Assembly: GCF_029626225.1 (NCBI RefSeq)
Contig: NZ_JARUBP010000001.1
Span: 5,580,001-5,644,000 of the forward strand
Direction: 5' to 3'
Length of the DNA stretch: 64,000 nucleotides
Origin: Asanoa sp. WMMD1127
GTDB lineage: Bacteria > Actinomycetota > Actinomycetes > Mycobacteriales > Micromonosporaceae
Part shown: one piece after another, positions 44,090 through 52,341 of the stretch
Numbering within the stretch: the first letter of the stretch is position 1
How the letters are laid out: every line of letters starts with the position of its first letter
Notes under the pieces: generated by a model
What the model saw: the letters and a program-made list of their open reading frames with translations, nothing else
The model's database searches: none
Told to the model about the DNA's origin: nothing
Made by a program: the position numbers and the translations under genes

Positions 44090-44092
44090 TAG
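43001..44092 (+). CDS. IS630-family DDE transposase
   Basis: Single-ORF transposase of 363 residues. A Tc1/IS630-type helix-turn-helix (QIAQRLGISRNTVKKWRNRF) is followed by a second DNA-binding region and the catalytic domain, with Asp in VLCVDEKSQIQ, Asp in HLVLDNASTHKT and Glu in SSWLNLVERWFG. The IS ends at CAC (44087-44089) and the stop TAG (44090-44092) is formed by the target site, so the gene borrows its stop from CTAG. Confidence 0.94.
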   Translation: MPSPIAVSIVLTDDEREQLVTWSRRPTSAQALAARSRVVLACADGPGESNGQIAQRLGISRNTVKKWRNRFAVDRLDGLLDEPRPGRPRTVTDTDVERVITTTLETTPKDATHWSTRSLAAQVGLSQTAVSRIWRAFGLQPHRQDSWKLSKDPQFIDKVRDVVGLYLDPPERAVVLCVDEKSQIQALDRTAPVLPMLPGTPARASHDYIRAGTSSLYAALDLTTGKVIGSLHARHRAIEFRKFLTTLDREVPADLQVHLVLDNASTHKTPAIKRWLAAHPRFVLHFTPTSSSWLNLVERWFGELTTKKLQRGTHRSVRALNKDIREWIGTWNDNPKPYVWTKTADQILESIARYCTRINDSRH

Positions 44093-45246
44093 GCGTGGCC
44101 GGCCAGCGGGTCGTAGCCGTAGAGCCAGTCGATGTCCGGGGACAGGCCGTTGCTCGACGCGATCGCGGCGTCGCGGGCCTCCTGCTGCGGCCCGTCCGGC
44201 AGGTGGAAGCGCACGGCGTTGCCACGCGAGAGCTCCTGAACCCGGGCCGTGCGGTCGTGTCGCAGCGTCTCGTAGCGGGCCAGCGCCGCCGGCACGTCGT
44301 CGTTGTCGCGCAGGCACGCCGCCAGGACCCACGCGTCCTCGATGGCCTGGGCCGCGCCCTGAGCCCCGTACGGCAGCATCGGGTGGCAGGCGTCGCCGAG
44401 CAGGGTGACCGGGCCCTTGCTCCACCGCCCGAACGGGAGGCGGTCGAAGAGCGCCCACTTCAGCGGCGCGTCGAGCGCGTCGACGAGTGACCGGACCACC
44501 GGGTCCCAGCCGGCGAACGCGGCGCGGAGCTCCGCCGGGTCGCCGCGGTCAGTCCAGGACTCCCGGGTCCAGGTGTTCTCCTCGACGACGCAGACCACGT
44601 TGAGCAGCCGGCCCGCCGAGACGAAATAGTGCACGAAGTGGCGGCCCGGCCCCATCCGGACCGTAGCCGTCCGCTCGACCGGCAGCCCGGCCACCCGCGC
44701 CGCGGGGATCAGTCCCCGGAACGCCACGTGGCCGGTGAACCGGGCGTCGGCCGCGCCGAGGATCGCGTGCCGGACCACGGAGTGGATGCCGTCGGCGCCC
44801 ACCACCAGGTCGGCGCGCTCGACCCGCCCGCCGGCGAACCGCACCTCCGCGTCGCGGGCGCCGGGCGCCACGTCGACGCAGCGCGCGCCGGTCTCGACCG
44901 GCACGACGTCCGCCAGCACCGCGACGAGATCGCCGCGGTGCACGTGCAGGTAGGGCGCGCCGTAGGCGTCCTGCGCGGCCGGGCCGAGCGCGGTCGACGA
45001 CAGCAACCGCCCGTCGTCCCACCGCCGGAACTCGAACGCCGTCGGCGCCACCGCCACCCGCCGCACCGCCGGCAGCACACCCAGCGCGTCGAGGATCCGC
45101 GTCGCGTTGGGCGCGAGCTGGATGCCGGCCCCCACCGTGCCGACGGCCGGCGCCTGCTCGTAGACCCGCACGTCGCACCCGGCCCGGCGCAGCGCCAGCG
45201 CCGCGACCAGCCCGCCGATCCCACCACCGACCACCGCCACCCGCAT
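44089..45246 (-). CDS. FAD-dependent monooxygenase (salicylate hydroxylase-like)
   Basis: Class A flavoprotein monooxygenase of 385 residues. The FAD-binding GGGIGGLVAALALRRAGCDV is at the N-terminus, DG motif ADLVVGADGIHSVVRHAI near residue 150, and GDACHPMLPYGAQGAAQAIE near 280. These enzymes hydroxylate aromatic rings with NAD(P)H and O2. The TAG stop overlaps the IS630 target CTAG; the third base of the stop is now the last base of the element, but the protein is unchanged. No partner genes adjoin it. Confidence 0.9.
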   Translation of the reverse strand: MRVAVVGGGIGGLVAALALRRAGCDVRVYEQAPAVGTVGAGIQLAPNATRILDALGVLPAVRRVAVAPTAFEFRRWDDGRLLSSTALGPAAQDAYGAPYLHVHRGDLVAVLADVVPVETGARCVDVAPGARDAEVRFAGGRVERADLVVGADGIHSVVRHAILGAADARFTGHVAFRGLIPAARVAGLPVERTATVRMGPGRHFVHYFVSAGRLLNVVCVVEENTWTRESWTDRGDPAELRAAFAGWDPVVRSLVDALDAPLKWALFDRLPFGRWSKGPVTLLGDACHPMLPYGAQGAAQAIEDAWVLAACLRDNDDVPAALARYETLRHDRTARVQELSRGNAVRFHLPDGPQQEARDAAIASSNGLSPDIDWLYGYDPLAGHA

Positions 45247-45367
45247 CGTCGCATCATCGCTGCTCGATGGCGCCGGGTCAGTCCGGTTTCAGCGGCGCCG
45301 CAGCGGACTGAACGAGTGACGCGAATCGGACACCGGGGTGGTAAACGGTCAGCTAGCCTCGGATGCG

Positions 45368-47059
45368 ATGGACGTCGCCGCCGCCGTCACGTTGCCCGAA
45401 TCGACCACTCCGGAGGGTCCCGCCCCGGCGCCCGCGCGCCCGTGGTGGCGCTGGTTCAGGTGGGCCGATCTCGCCCTGGTCCCGTTGGCGATCGGTGTGG
45501 TGCTCTTCGTCCGGCGCTATGCGGCGCACGCGCCACTGTGGCTCGACGAGCAGATGATCGCCCGCAACATCCGCGATCGGGGCTTCGGCGAGCTGGCCGG
45601 CGCGCTCGACTACAACCAGAGCGCGCCGCTCGGTTGGCTGTGGGCGCAGCACGCGCTGGTGGCGGTGTTCGGCACCGACGAATACGTGCTGCGCCTGCTG
45701 CCCCTGCTGGCCTCGATCGGGACGCTGGTGCTGGCCTGGCTCGCCGGCCGGAGCTGGCTCGGTCCGGTCGGCGCCGTGGTGCTCGTCTCCTTCGTGGCGA
45801 GCAACGCGTCGGCGATCCGCTACGCGGCTGAGGTCAAGCAGTACAGCGGCGATCTCTTGTGGACGATGTCGCTGCTCGTCGCGACCATGGCGTTGCTGGA
45901 GCGACCGCGACCGACCGCCCGGCAGTTCGTGTGGTGGTGGTCGCTGGCCGCGGTGGCCTGCCTGTTCAGCATGGGCGCCATGCTGGCCACGCCGGTGTTC
46001 GCGTTCGTGGTGGTGGCCACCGTGCTGCTGCGGGCCGGCTGGTCGGCCGCCTTCCGCGCCGCGCTGCCGTTCCTGATCTGGACGGCGGTGTTCGCCGGCC
46101 ACTATCTCGCATCCCTGCGACACGTGCTGTCCAGCGACTACATGGCGACGTTCTGGGGCCGGCGGGGCTACCCGCCGGCGGACGGCTCGCTTCGCCGGGT
46201 GGCGCACTGGTCCTGGGACCGCCTCCACGTGCTCGGCGTGGACCCGCTGAGCCTGGCGCCGCCGGGCGAGGGCCGGTCCCACATCGACACCGTGGCGCCG
46301 ATCTTCTGGCTCCTGGTCGCCGCCGGCTGTGTGGCGGCCGCGTGGCAGGTCCGCCCGTTCGGCGCGTTGCTGGCCGGTGTGGTGGTGTTCGCCTATGCGC
46401 TCGCCTTCGCCGAGCTGGTCCCGCTCTACATGCGGATGGCGATCTGGATCCTGCCCGCCGTGTACGTCGCGGTCGCGTTCGGCGCCGACGGGGCCGCCCG
46501 CCTGGCGTTGGGCGCCGGCCGCGCGATGGCCCGCGGCGCACCCCGGACGTGGCGCACCGGCGCCGTGCTGACCGGTGGCGTCGCTGGCGCGGCGGCCGCG
46601 CTCGTCGTGCTGGTCATGCTCGTCCCGCTGGTCGTCGGCCGGGTCGGCGAGCGACCACCGCCGCCCGGCCTCGACGAACGCGCCGCCGTCGCCTGGGCGG
46701 CCGGCCAGCACCGGCCCGGTGACCTGACCCTGGTGCTGACCACCAGCCGCCATGCCGTGGGCTGGTACGCGGACGACGAGTTGGAGCCGCGCCGTTACCC
46801 GGTCGCGGTGTCCCGGTTGCCCGGCCGGCCCTGCACGGGCCACGACATCGCCACGCTCGTGGCCGGCCATCGGCGCGTGATCCTCTACGGCTACTACAAG
46901 TCCGCCTATTACACCCGCACGGCGCAGCGACTCCGCGCCGATCTCACGGCCATCGGCACGGTGGTCGCGGACGGCGCCTTCCCGTCCGCGGTCGCCATCG
47001 TGGTCGAGCTGCGCCCGCCCGCCGGCCGCGCCCCGACCACCGGTTGCTACCAGGCATAG
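45368..47059 (+). CDS. Polytopic membrane glycosyltransferase-like protein
   Basis: Membrane protein of 563 residues with about ten predicted spans. The first extracytoplasmic loop has LWLDEQMIARNIRDRGF, matching the acidic Asp-Glu motif of GT-C transferases (GT39/ArnT-like) that use polyprenyl-phosphate sugars. The C-terminus is an extracytoplasmic soluble domain of about 140 residues. The ATG at 45368 is preferred because TAGCCT lies 8 nt upstream, suggesting a leaderless mRNA; a GTG at 45338 lies before that box. Donor and acceptor are unknown. Confidence 0.7.
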   Translation: MDVAAAVTLPESTTPEGPAPAPARPWWRWFRWADLALVPLAIGVVLFVRRYAAHAPLWLDEQMIARNIRDRGFGELAGALDYNQSAPLGWLWAQHALVAVFGTDEYVLRLLPLLASIGTLVLAWLAGRSWLGPVGAVVLVSFVASNASAIRYAAEVKQYSGDLLWTMSLLVATMALLERPRPTARQFVWWWSLAAVACLFSMGAMLATPVFAFVVVATVLLRAGWSAAFRAALPFLIWTAVFAGHYLASLRHVLSSDYMATFWGRRGYPPADGSLRRVAHWSWDRLHVLGVDPLSLAPPGEGRSHIDTVAPIFWLLVAAGCVAAAWQVRPFGALLAGVVVFAYALAFAELVPLYMRMAIWILPAVYVAVAFGADGAARLALGAGRAMARGAPRTWRTGAVLTGGVAGAAAALVVLVMLVPLVVGRVGERPPPPGLDERAAVAWAAGQHRPGDLTLVLTTSRHAVGWYADDELEPRRYPVAVSRLPGRPCTGHDIATLVAGHRRVILYGYYKSAYYTRTAQRLRADLTAIGTVVADGAFPSAVAIVVELRPPAGRAPTTGCYQA

Positions 47060-47073
47060 GGGAACGTCGTAGT

Positions 47074-47754
47074 GTGCACACTGTGGATGATCGACTAACG
47101 CTGGCGCGGGAGCGCTACGAGGCGGCGCTCTTCGGCGGCGCCGACGACGGACTGGACGCCGCCGACCGGGCGCTGGACGGGGTCGAGGCCGACCTCGCGG
47201 TGGCCCGCGGCCGGATCCGGCACGCCCGCTACCTGTCGGCGCAGGCGGCGGGGGAGCAGCCCGCCGAGGACCTGACCGAGCTCGCGCTGTTCGAGCGCGC
47301 GCTGTCCCTCTACGAGGCGCTCGACGACAGCCGCGGCGCGGCGGAGGCCCAGTTCTGGGTGGGCTGCTTCCACCAGGTGGTGCGCGGCGACCTGACCGGC
47401 ACGGAGGCGCTGTTCGCGCGGTCCCGCGACCTGGCGACTGCGGCCCGCGACGACCTGACCCGCTCGTACGCCCTGCGCCATCTGGCTTTCGTCGCCCAGC
47501 ACGCCGGTCGCGCGGCCGAGGCGCGGGCGACGCTGGCCGAGTCGACCCAGTTGCGGCGCGATCTCGGCTTCACCGCGGGCGTCGCCGCCAACCTGGTCGC
47601 CCAGGCCTACCTGACAGCCGAGGACGGCCGGCCCGCGGAGGCGAGCGCGCTGCTCGACGAGGCGGCGACGCTGGCCACCGAGGCCGGCGCGCACGCCGTG
47701 GCCGGCTGGGTGTCGGAGGCCCGGGCCAACCTCAGCTCGCTTCCCGAAGCCTGA
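47074..47754 (+). CDS. Hypothetical TPR-like protein
   Basis: Soluble helical protein of 226 residues with repeats suggestive of tetratricopeptides (ALFERALSLYEALDDSRGAA; AVAGWVSEARANLSSL). The GTG at 47074 (VHTVDDRLTLARERYEAALF) is chosen, with GGGGAA upstream; it lies in the palindrome AGTGTGCACACT (47071-47082). It overlaps the convergent hydrolase by 23 bp. Probably a protein-interaction scaffold; function unknown. Confidence 0.7.
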   Translation: MHTVDDRLTLARERYEAALFGGADDGLDAADRALDGVEADLAVARGRIRHARYLSAQAAGEQPAEDLTELALFERALSLYEALDDSRGAAEAQFWVGCFHQVVRGDLTGTEALFARSRDLATAARDDLTRSYALRHLAFVAQHAGRAAEARATLAESTQLRRDLGFTAGVAANLVAQAYLTAEDGRPAEASALLDEAATLATEAGAHAVAGWVSEARANLSSLPEA

Positions 47755-48562
47755 GCCACGGCAGGAGCAGGCCCGACACCTGTCCCGGCGCCTGCTCGGG
47801 CAGCCAGTGGGACGCGCCTTTGAGCACGTGGAACTCGTAGGGAGCGCGGACGTACCGCCCGCACCGCCGCGCCGCGGCCCGGGTCACGTACCGGTCGCCG
47901 TCGCCCCACATGAACAAGGTCGGCACGTCGACGGGCCCGGTGGACGGGTTGAGCCCGATGGCGCGGTACCAGGCGAGCGGCCCGCGAACTGCGTCCGGGT
48001 CGGCGAGCCGGGCGGCGTAGCGCTCCGCGTGCGGCGAGTCGAGGCCGGCCCGCCGCGGCCATTCTCGGCCCCGCCGGCCCGCGAAGTAGCGTTCCGGCAG
48101 GACGGGCAGCACAAAAGCGGCGATGTACGCGGAACGGATCGCCTGCCCGCTGGTCAGCAGGGCCCGGCCGAGCGCAGCGGGATGGGGAACCGACAGGCAC
48201 GCCAGCGACCGCAGCCGCTCGGGATGACGGGCGGCCAGATGCCAGGCGACGGACGCGCCCCAGTCGTGACCGACCAGGTGGAACCGGTCGGCGCCGGCGG
48301 CGTCGGCCAGGGCCAGCACGTCCCCGGCCAGCTTCGGCAGCGTGTACGCGGCCCGCCGCCTCGGCGCGGCGCCGGGAGAGTAGCCGCGCTGATCGGGCGC
48401 GAGCACCCGATGCCCGGCCGCGGTCAACGCGCCGGCGACGGCGTCCCAGGAACGCCGATCCTGCGGAAAGCCGTGCAGTAGTACGACCACAGACCGGGAT
48501 TCGCCGCGCGGCCGGTGGTCGCTGACCGGGAACGTCAGTCCCTCATGGACGTACGTGTCCAT
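47732..48562 (-). CDS. Alpha/beta hydrolase (epoxide hydrolase-like)
   Basis: Hydrolase of 276 residues. VVVLLHGFPQDRRSWDAVAG gives the oxyanion region, the nucleophile is Asp in LVGHDWGASVAW near residue 100, the acid is likely in FMWGDGDRYV, and the His in LKGASHWLPEQAPG. An Asp nucleophile suggests epoxide hydrolase or haloalkane dehalogenase type rather than esterase. The ATG at 48562 is favoured by GGAGG eight bases upstream. The upstream truncated SMI1-like gene overlaps its start by 20 bp. Confidence 0.86.
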   Translation of the reverse strand: MDTYVHEGLTFPVSDHRPRGESRSVVVLLHGFPQDRRSWDAVAGALTAAGHRVLAPDQRGYSPGAAPRRRAAYTLPKLAGDVLALADAAGADRFHLVGHDWGASVAWHLAARHPERLRSLACLSVPHPAALGRALLTSGQAIRSAYIAAFVLPVLPERYFAGRRGREWPRRAGLDSPHAERYAARLADPDAVRGPLAWYRAIGLNPSTGPVDVPTLFMWGDGDRYVTRAAARRCGRYVRAPYEFHVLKGASHWLPEQAPGQVSGLLLPWLRLREAS

Positions 48563-48791
48563 CGCCCGTTCCTCCATGGAGCAGGTGCCGGCCGAGGAGC
48601 CGGTAGCCCTGCCGCACCGCCTCCGGCAGCCGCACTCCGAAGCGTTCCTCGACGGCGTCGAGCTCGGCCTCCGTGACGTCGTCGACCTCGTCGACCGGTT
48701 CGGCCCACGCGGCGGCGAACCCGCGGATGAAACGCCAGGCGTCGGCGTAGGTGTCCAGCCCGCGCAGCCCGGCGACGATGTCGAAGCTCAC
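48543..48791 (-). pseudogene. Truncated SMI1/KNR4 (SUKH)-type protein
   Basis: An 82-residue product starting GTG at 48791. The first 65 or so residues look like the N-terminus of SMI1/KNR4 proteins (TEAELDAVEERFGVRLPEAV; RQGYRLLGRH), which act as immunity proteins to contact-dependent or nuclease toxins. After LLGRH the sequence becomes LLHGGTGDGHVRP and stops inside the start region of the hydrolase gene. Full members are roughly 130 residues or more, so the C-terminal part is missing. Probably a deletion remnant; no toxin gene is adjacent. Confidence 0.6.
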
Positions 48792-48802
48792 GGTGGCACA
48801 GC

Positions 48803-49264
48803 CTAGGTGCCGGCGAGCGCTCGTTCCGCGCGGCTCAGGTGCTTGTCGACCATGCGGCGGTCGTAGCCGCGGAAGGCCACCGGCGGTCGCGGCCCGGCGA
48901 TCGCCCGCAATGCCTCGGCGCGGCGGAAGGGGTCGTCGCTGGCCAGCGCCGCGGCGACCGTGGCCACGAGGGCGTCGGTCTCCTTGATGCGGTAGCCGCG
49001 CAGCACGACCAGGAACTCCGGCGTCGGAGGGTCGACCTCGGTCGGATCGGCCGCCACCCCGCCGGCACGGGCGCGCGCGAGCCACGCGTCCACCTGCGCG
49101 CGGTCGTAGCCGCGCAGCACCTCGATCGGCGGCCAGTACGCCCGTACGGCCGCCTCGATCGCGGCCTGGTCACCGGCCGCCGCGTTCACGGCCCGAACCA
49201 TCGACTCCACCGCTGCCCGGTCGTAGCCGCGCAGGCTGATATCGAATTCCGTCACGACCGACAT
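48803..49264 (-). CDS. DivIVA-like protein with four RGYDR repeats
   Basis: A 153-residue protein built from four copies of a short motif: SLRGYDRAAVESMVRAV, VLRGYDRAQVDAWLARA, VLRGYRIKETDALVATV and AFRGYDRRMVDKHLSRA. The motif resembles the N-terminal signature of DivIVA domains (RGYDxxxVDxxL), which bind curved membrane. No long coiled coil follows any copy, unlike DivIVA. Copies are about 37-43 residues apart. Function unknown; it may be a scaffold. Its start is 29 bp from the divergent gene. Confidence 0.72.
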   Translation of the reverse strand: MSVVTEFDISLRGYDRAAVESMVRAVNAAAGDQAAIEAAVRAYWPPIEVLRGYDRAQVDAWLARARAGGVAADPTEVDPPTPEFLVVLRGYRIKETDALVATVAAALASDDPFRRAEALRAIAGPRPPVAFRGYDRRMVDKHLSRAERALAGT

Positions 49265-49293
49265 TGTCGTCGGTTCTGGCTACGCTGCCACCC

Positions 49294-49953
49294 GTGAGCT
49301 ACGACCTGTACTTCTGGCCGGCCGGGGCGACGCCCGACCCGACCCGGTTGGCGCGCCGGCTGGCCGACGAGAAGGTCGGTCGGCTGCCGCCCGACGAGCG
49401 GGTGCTGGCCTTCCGGGCCGACCTGCTGCGGCGCTGGCCGGAGCTCACCGACCGGATCGCGCCCTGGCACGACGACCTCGGCCGGCGCCAGCCTTGGGGA
49501 CGCACCGACCTCGCCGACCGGTTCGTGGGGCTGACGTTGCCCTTCGGATGGCCGGCCACCGACGCCCTGCCGGTGCTGGCCGGCGCCCACGGCCTCGACT
49601 GCTACGACCCGCAGGTCGGGCACCTGCTGGTGAGCAGCCGCAATGTCGGCCTTGACGGCGCGAGCGAGGTCGGCGGCTCGGTGGGCGAGGCCAACGTCGT
49701 GCCCCTGCTGCGACGGATCAGCGGCCACATCGGCTACGCCTACGACGACCTGGACGCGGACGCCCTCACCGGCGCCCTCGACGGCACCGACGCGGAGGCC
49801 GACCGCTGGTTCGATTACCCGCTCAGCGGCCGGCCCGTGGTGAACGTCGCGTTGGCCCGGTCCGGCGACGGCTCGGTCGTCATGGTCCGAGCGCGCGGTG
49901 AGCTGGACCTCGTCCTCGCGTCGCGCATCGAGACGGCGATCGACCTGCTCTGA
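49294..49953 (+). CDS. Hypothetical protein of the SYDLYFW type
   Basis: Unknown 219-residue cytoplasmic protein beginning VSYDLYFWPAGATPDPTRLA, an opening I recall from conserved actinobacterial hypotheticals. The GTG at 49294 has TACGCT 7 nt upstream and no Shine-Dalgarno sequence, suggesting a leaderless mRNA. No catalytic motif is apparent. It is divergent from the four-repeat gene and could share a bidirectional promoter with it. Confidence 0.65.
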   Translation: MSYDLYFWPAGATPDPTRLARRLADEKVGRLPPDERVLAFRADLLRRWPELTDRIAPWHDDLGRRQPWGRTDLADRFVGLTLPFGWPATDALPVLAGAHGLDCYDPQVGHLLVSSRNVGLDGASEVGGSVGEANVVPLLRRISGHIGYAYDDLDADALTGALDGTDAEADRWFDYPLSGRPVVNVALARSGDGSVVMVRARGELDLVLASRIETAIDLL

Positions 49954-50020
49954 GCGCCGCTCCCGATCCCCCGACGGGGCCGGGCGCCCGGCCCGGCCCC
50001 GATCAGGCGCGGCCCGCCGG

Positions 50021-50446
50021 TCAGACGTCGACCCAGGAGGTGCAGGTCCAGCTGTTGGCGCCCGCCACCGAGTAGCAGGCGTGGTGCTGGTCCTGGCTGG
50101 CCGCGCCGCCCCACCAGCCCTGGACGGATCCGGTGAACGTGCTGCCGTACCCACCCGTGGCGGTCTTCCGCTCGGTGACCACGCCGTTCTCGCGCCGTTC
50201 GACCTTGATGTCCCACAGCGGCGACAGCCGTTCGTCGACGACGAGCCGTGCGTAGTAGGTGCAACTCGACGTCCGCACCAGGCTCAGGGACGCCCTGAAC
50301 AGCGGCAGGTAGCCCGGCGTCGCGGGCCCGCACGAGCCGTACGCCTGGGCCGGCGTCGCCGCGACGCCGGGAACGAGGGCCACCGCGAGGGCGACCGCGG
50401 CCACGAGACGACCGACCAGGCCGGTACGCCGATTTCGGATTGTCAT
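50021..50446 (-). CDS. Small secreted protein of unknown function
   Basis: Exported protein of 141 residues with a clear signal peptide (basic RNRRTGLVGR, hydrophobic LVAAVALAVALVPGVAA, cleavage near TPAQAYG). The mature part, about 105 residues, has four Cys that could form two disulphides and many aromatic residues (GYLPLFRASLSLVRTSSCTY; GWWGGAASQDQHHACYSVAG). No known family is recognised. It stands alone. Confidence 0.72.
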   Translation of the reverse strand: MTIRNRRTGLVGRLVAAVALAVALVPGVAATPAQAYGSCGPATPGYLPLFRASLSLVRTSSCTYYARLVVDERLSPLWDIKVERRENGVVTERKTATGGYGSTFTGSVQGWWGGAASQDQHHACYSVAGANSWTCTSWVDV

Positions 50447-50579
50447 GCGGCGAGAGTCGCGCGGTCACCTATCGCCGACCTATCCGACCGACCGCGACAC
50501 CCGGTTCCGGTCCGCCGCGCCGGGCGCACCACGGGTGACGGTACCTGCCGACGACGACGGTGCTCCGGTGGGTGTTCTT

Positions 50580-51572
50580 CTAGGACACCGCGGGCGGGCA
50601 GCACCGGACCAGTTCGACGTCGCCGTCGATCCGCACCTGACCCGCGTCGTGCCCGACCAGGACCGTCATGCCGGCACGCAGGTCGATCGCGTCTCCCGGG
50701 CAGCTCAACCGGCCCGCACCGGAGACCACCACGACGACCGCGAACCCGGCGTCCCACGTGGACGGTCCACTGTGGCGGACGGCGCGGAAGAACCCGTCGC
50801 CGTACGCCGGGAAGATGCGTGGGTCGTCGATCCGGCCGAACAGCTCCTTGAGCGTCTCGGCGGGCACGGCCGCGCGGCTCACGCACGGCAGGGCCGCGTC
50901 GAAGCCGATGCCCAGGTGGCCGTCGCGCGGGCCGTCGATGGCGAAGCCGTCGTATTCCAGCAGCAGCGACAGGTCGGCTGCCTGCTGCAGCTCCAGCAGC
51001 AGGATCCCCGAGCCGATCGCGTGCGGGTAGCCGGCCGGCACGAAGACCGTGTCGCCCGCGGCGACCTCGACCTCGTGCAGCGCCGCGAGCATCGCCGTGC
51101 GGTCCTGTGCGGAGACCCAGCCACGAAGCGTCTCCGGTGCGACGTCCTCCCGGAAACCCAGGTGCACCCTGGCCCCGGGCTCCGCGGACAGGATGATCCA
51201 GGACTCGGTCTTGCCGTTGCGACAGCCCAGGTGCGACTGCGCGAACGCGTCGTCGGGGTGCACGTGCACCGGCAGCCGCTCGCCGGCGTCGAGGAGCTTG
51301 ACCAGCAGGGCGGGGTCCGCGCCGAACCGCGCGACGTGCGCCGGGCCCAACCACCGCACCGGGTCGTCCGCGATCGCGGCCCGCAGCGTCCGCCCGTCGT
51401 CGAGCACGGTCAGCCCGAGCGAGTCGAACCCGGCGACCGTCGTCGTCGAACCCACCCAGTCCTCGGGTACGTGGTCGCCGGCGGGCGCGGTGCCGCGGAA
51501 GGCGGCGATCCGGTCGCCGCCGAGATAGAACCGGTCGGCCGGCTGGTTGGCGGGAAGGACGATGACGGACAT
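50580..51572 (-). CDS. manA: Class I mannose-6-phosphate isomerase-like protein
   Basis: Zinc-dependent phosphosugar isomerase of 330 residues. The metal-binding region is LPVHVHPDDAFAQSHLG near residue 100, followed by KTESWIILSAEPGA and the late His in FVPAGYPHAIGSGILLLEL. It interconverts an aldose-6-phosphate and a ketose-6-phosphate, classically mannose and fructose. It follows the P-loop kinase gene on the same strand (36-bp gap) and diverges from the ketose operon, so it may feed that pathway. The exact substrate may differ from mannose. Confidence 0.87.
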   Translation of the reverse strand: MSVIVLPANQPADRFYLGGDRIAAFRGTAPAGDHVPEDWVGSTTTVAGFDSLGLTVLDDGRTLRAAIADDPVRWLGPAHVARFGADPALLVKLLDAGERLPVHVHPDDAFAQSHLGCRNGKTESWIILSAEPGARVHLGFREDVAPETLRGWVSAQDRTAMLAALHEVEVAAGDTVFVPAGYPHAIGSGILLLELQQAADLSLLLEYDGFAIDGPRDGHLGIGFDAALPCVSRAAVPAETLKELFGRIDDPRIFPAYGDGFFRAVRHSGPSTWDAGFAVVVVVSGAGRLSCPGDAIDLRAGMTVLVGHDAGQVRIDGDVELVRCCPPAVS

Positions 51573-51608
51573 GGGCTCTCCTGGAGGGGGTACGAGGGCT
51601 GGCCGTGA

Positions 51609-52184
51609 TCATTCGCGCGGGTCGCGCGACGCGTCAAGCTGGTCAAGGACCGTCCGGAGCTGGGCGCCGGGTGCGGCGGCGGCGTCGACGGCGAGATGGT
51701 CGACGGCCGGCGGCGCCAGGTCGATGCGGTCCAGGAAGGCCGTCAGGTCGGCGAGTTTGGGGCGGTCGCGGTCGGCGGCCCGGCTGCTCATGCGGTCCGC
51801 GAGCAGCGCGCGGTCGGCCCGCAGCCAGACCAACGACGGGCGGCCACCCGCCGCGGTCAGCCGGTCGGCGGCGGCCCGCCAAGCGCCGGGATCGCGGCGT
51901 TCGGTGGTGAACGGGGCGACCAGCACGACCGGGATGCCGGCGGCCAGGTTGTCGACCGCGGCGGCGTACACCGTGTCGTAGCGGGCCCGGCGGGTGGCGG
52001 CGACGAGCCGCGGGTCGTCGACGTCGTGGGTGCCGACCAGGTCGCCGACCACCGCGGTCAGCGGGTTGGTCAACACGTCGAGGTCGAGCAGGGCCGCGCG
52101 GAGGCGGCCGGCGAGCGCGGCGCCGAGCACGGTCTTGCCGCTCGCGGGCGGGCCGGCCACGAGCACCGCGGGGGAGATCACCAC
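51609..52184 (-). CDS. P-loop kinase, likely sugar or small-molecule kinase
   Basis: Nucleotide kinase-like protein of about 191 residues with Walker A AGPPASGKTVLG at the N-terminus, a LID-like region SSRAADRDRP and the shape of gluconate/shikimate kinase relatives. The start is one of TTG 52187, GTG 52184 or GTG 52181, all downstream of AAAGGAG. It lies upstream of manA and divergent from the PfkB operon, so it might phosphorylate a hexose for ManA. Substrate unproven. Confidence 0.7.
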   Translation of the reverse strand: MVISPAVLVAGPPASGKTVLGAALAGRLRAALLDLDVLTNPLTAVVGDLVGTHDVDDPRLVAATRRARYDTVYAAAVDNLAAGIPVVLVAPFTTERRDPGAWRAAADRLTAAGGRPSLVWLRADRALLADRMSSRAADRDRPKLADLTAFLDRIDLAPPAVDHLAVDAAAAPGAQLRTVLDQLDASRDPRE

Positions 52185-52200
52185 CAACAGCGCTCCTTTC

Positions 52201-52218
52201 GTCACGACATTTCGTGAC
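52201..52218. promoter_or_regulatory. Inverted repeat upstream of the P-loop kinase
   Basis: GTCACGA (52201-52207) and TCGTGAC (52212-52218) are exact inverted arms around CATT. TCACGA recurs at 52268 and TCGTGAC at 52362, so a second regulator or dispersed LacI half-sites may act here. Confidence 0.45.
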
Positions 52219-52299
52219 TTAGTCAGGCACGCTCCATCTCGAACAACCAACCAAGGAAACGATCGCGTCACGAAACGTCCCCGAAAACTCCTCGTCATC

Positions 52300-52329
52300 T
52301 TGACAGTCATGAAGCCGAGTGCACATAGT
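52300..52329 (+). promoter_or_regulatory. Promoter of the ketose operon
   Basis: TTGACA (52300-52305) and CATAGT (52324-52329) with an 18-bp spacer form a good housekeeping-type promoter. Transcription would start near 52336, just before the paired operators and about 70 nt before the PfkB start. Confidence 0.6.
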
Positions 52330-52341
52330 GCGAGCACTGCT

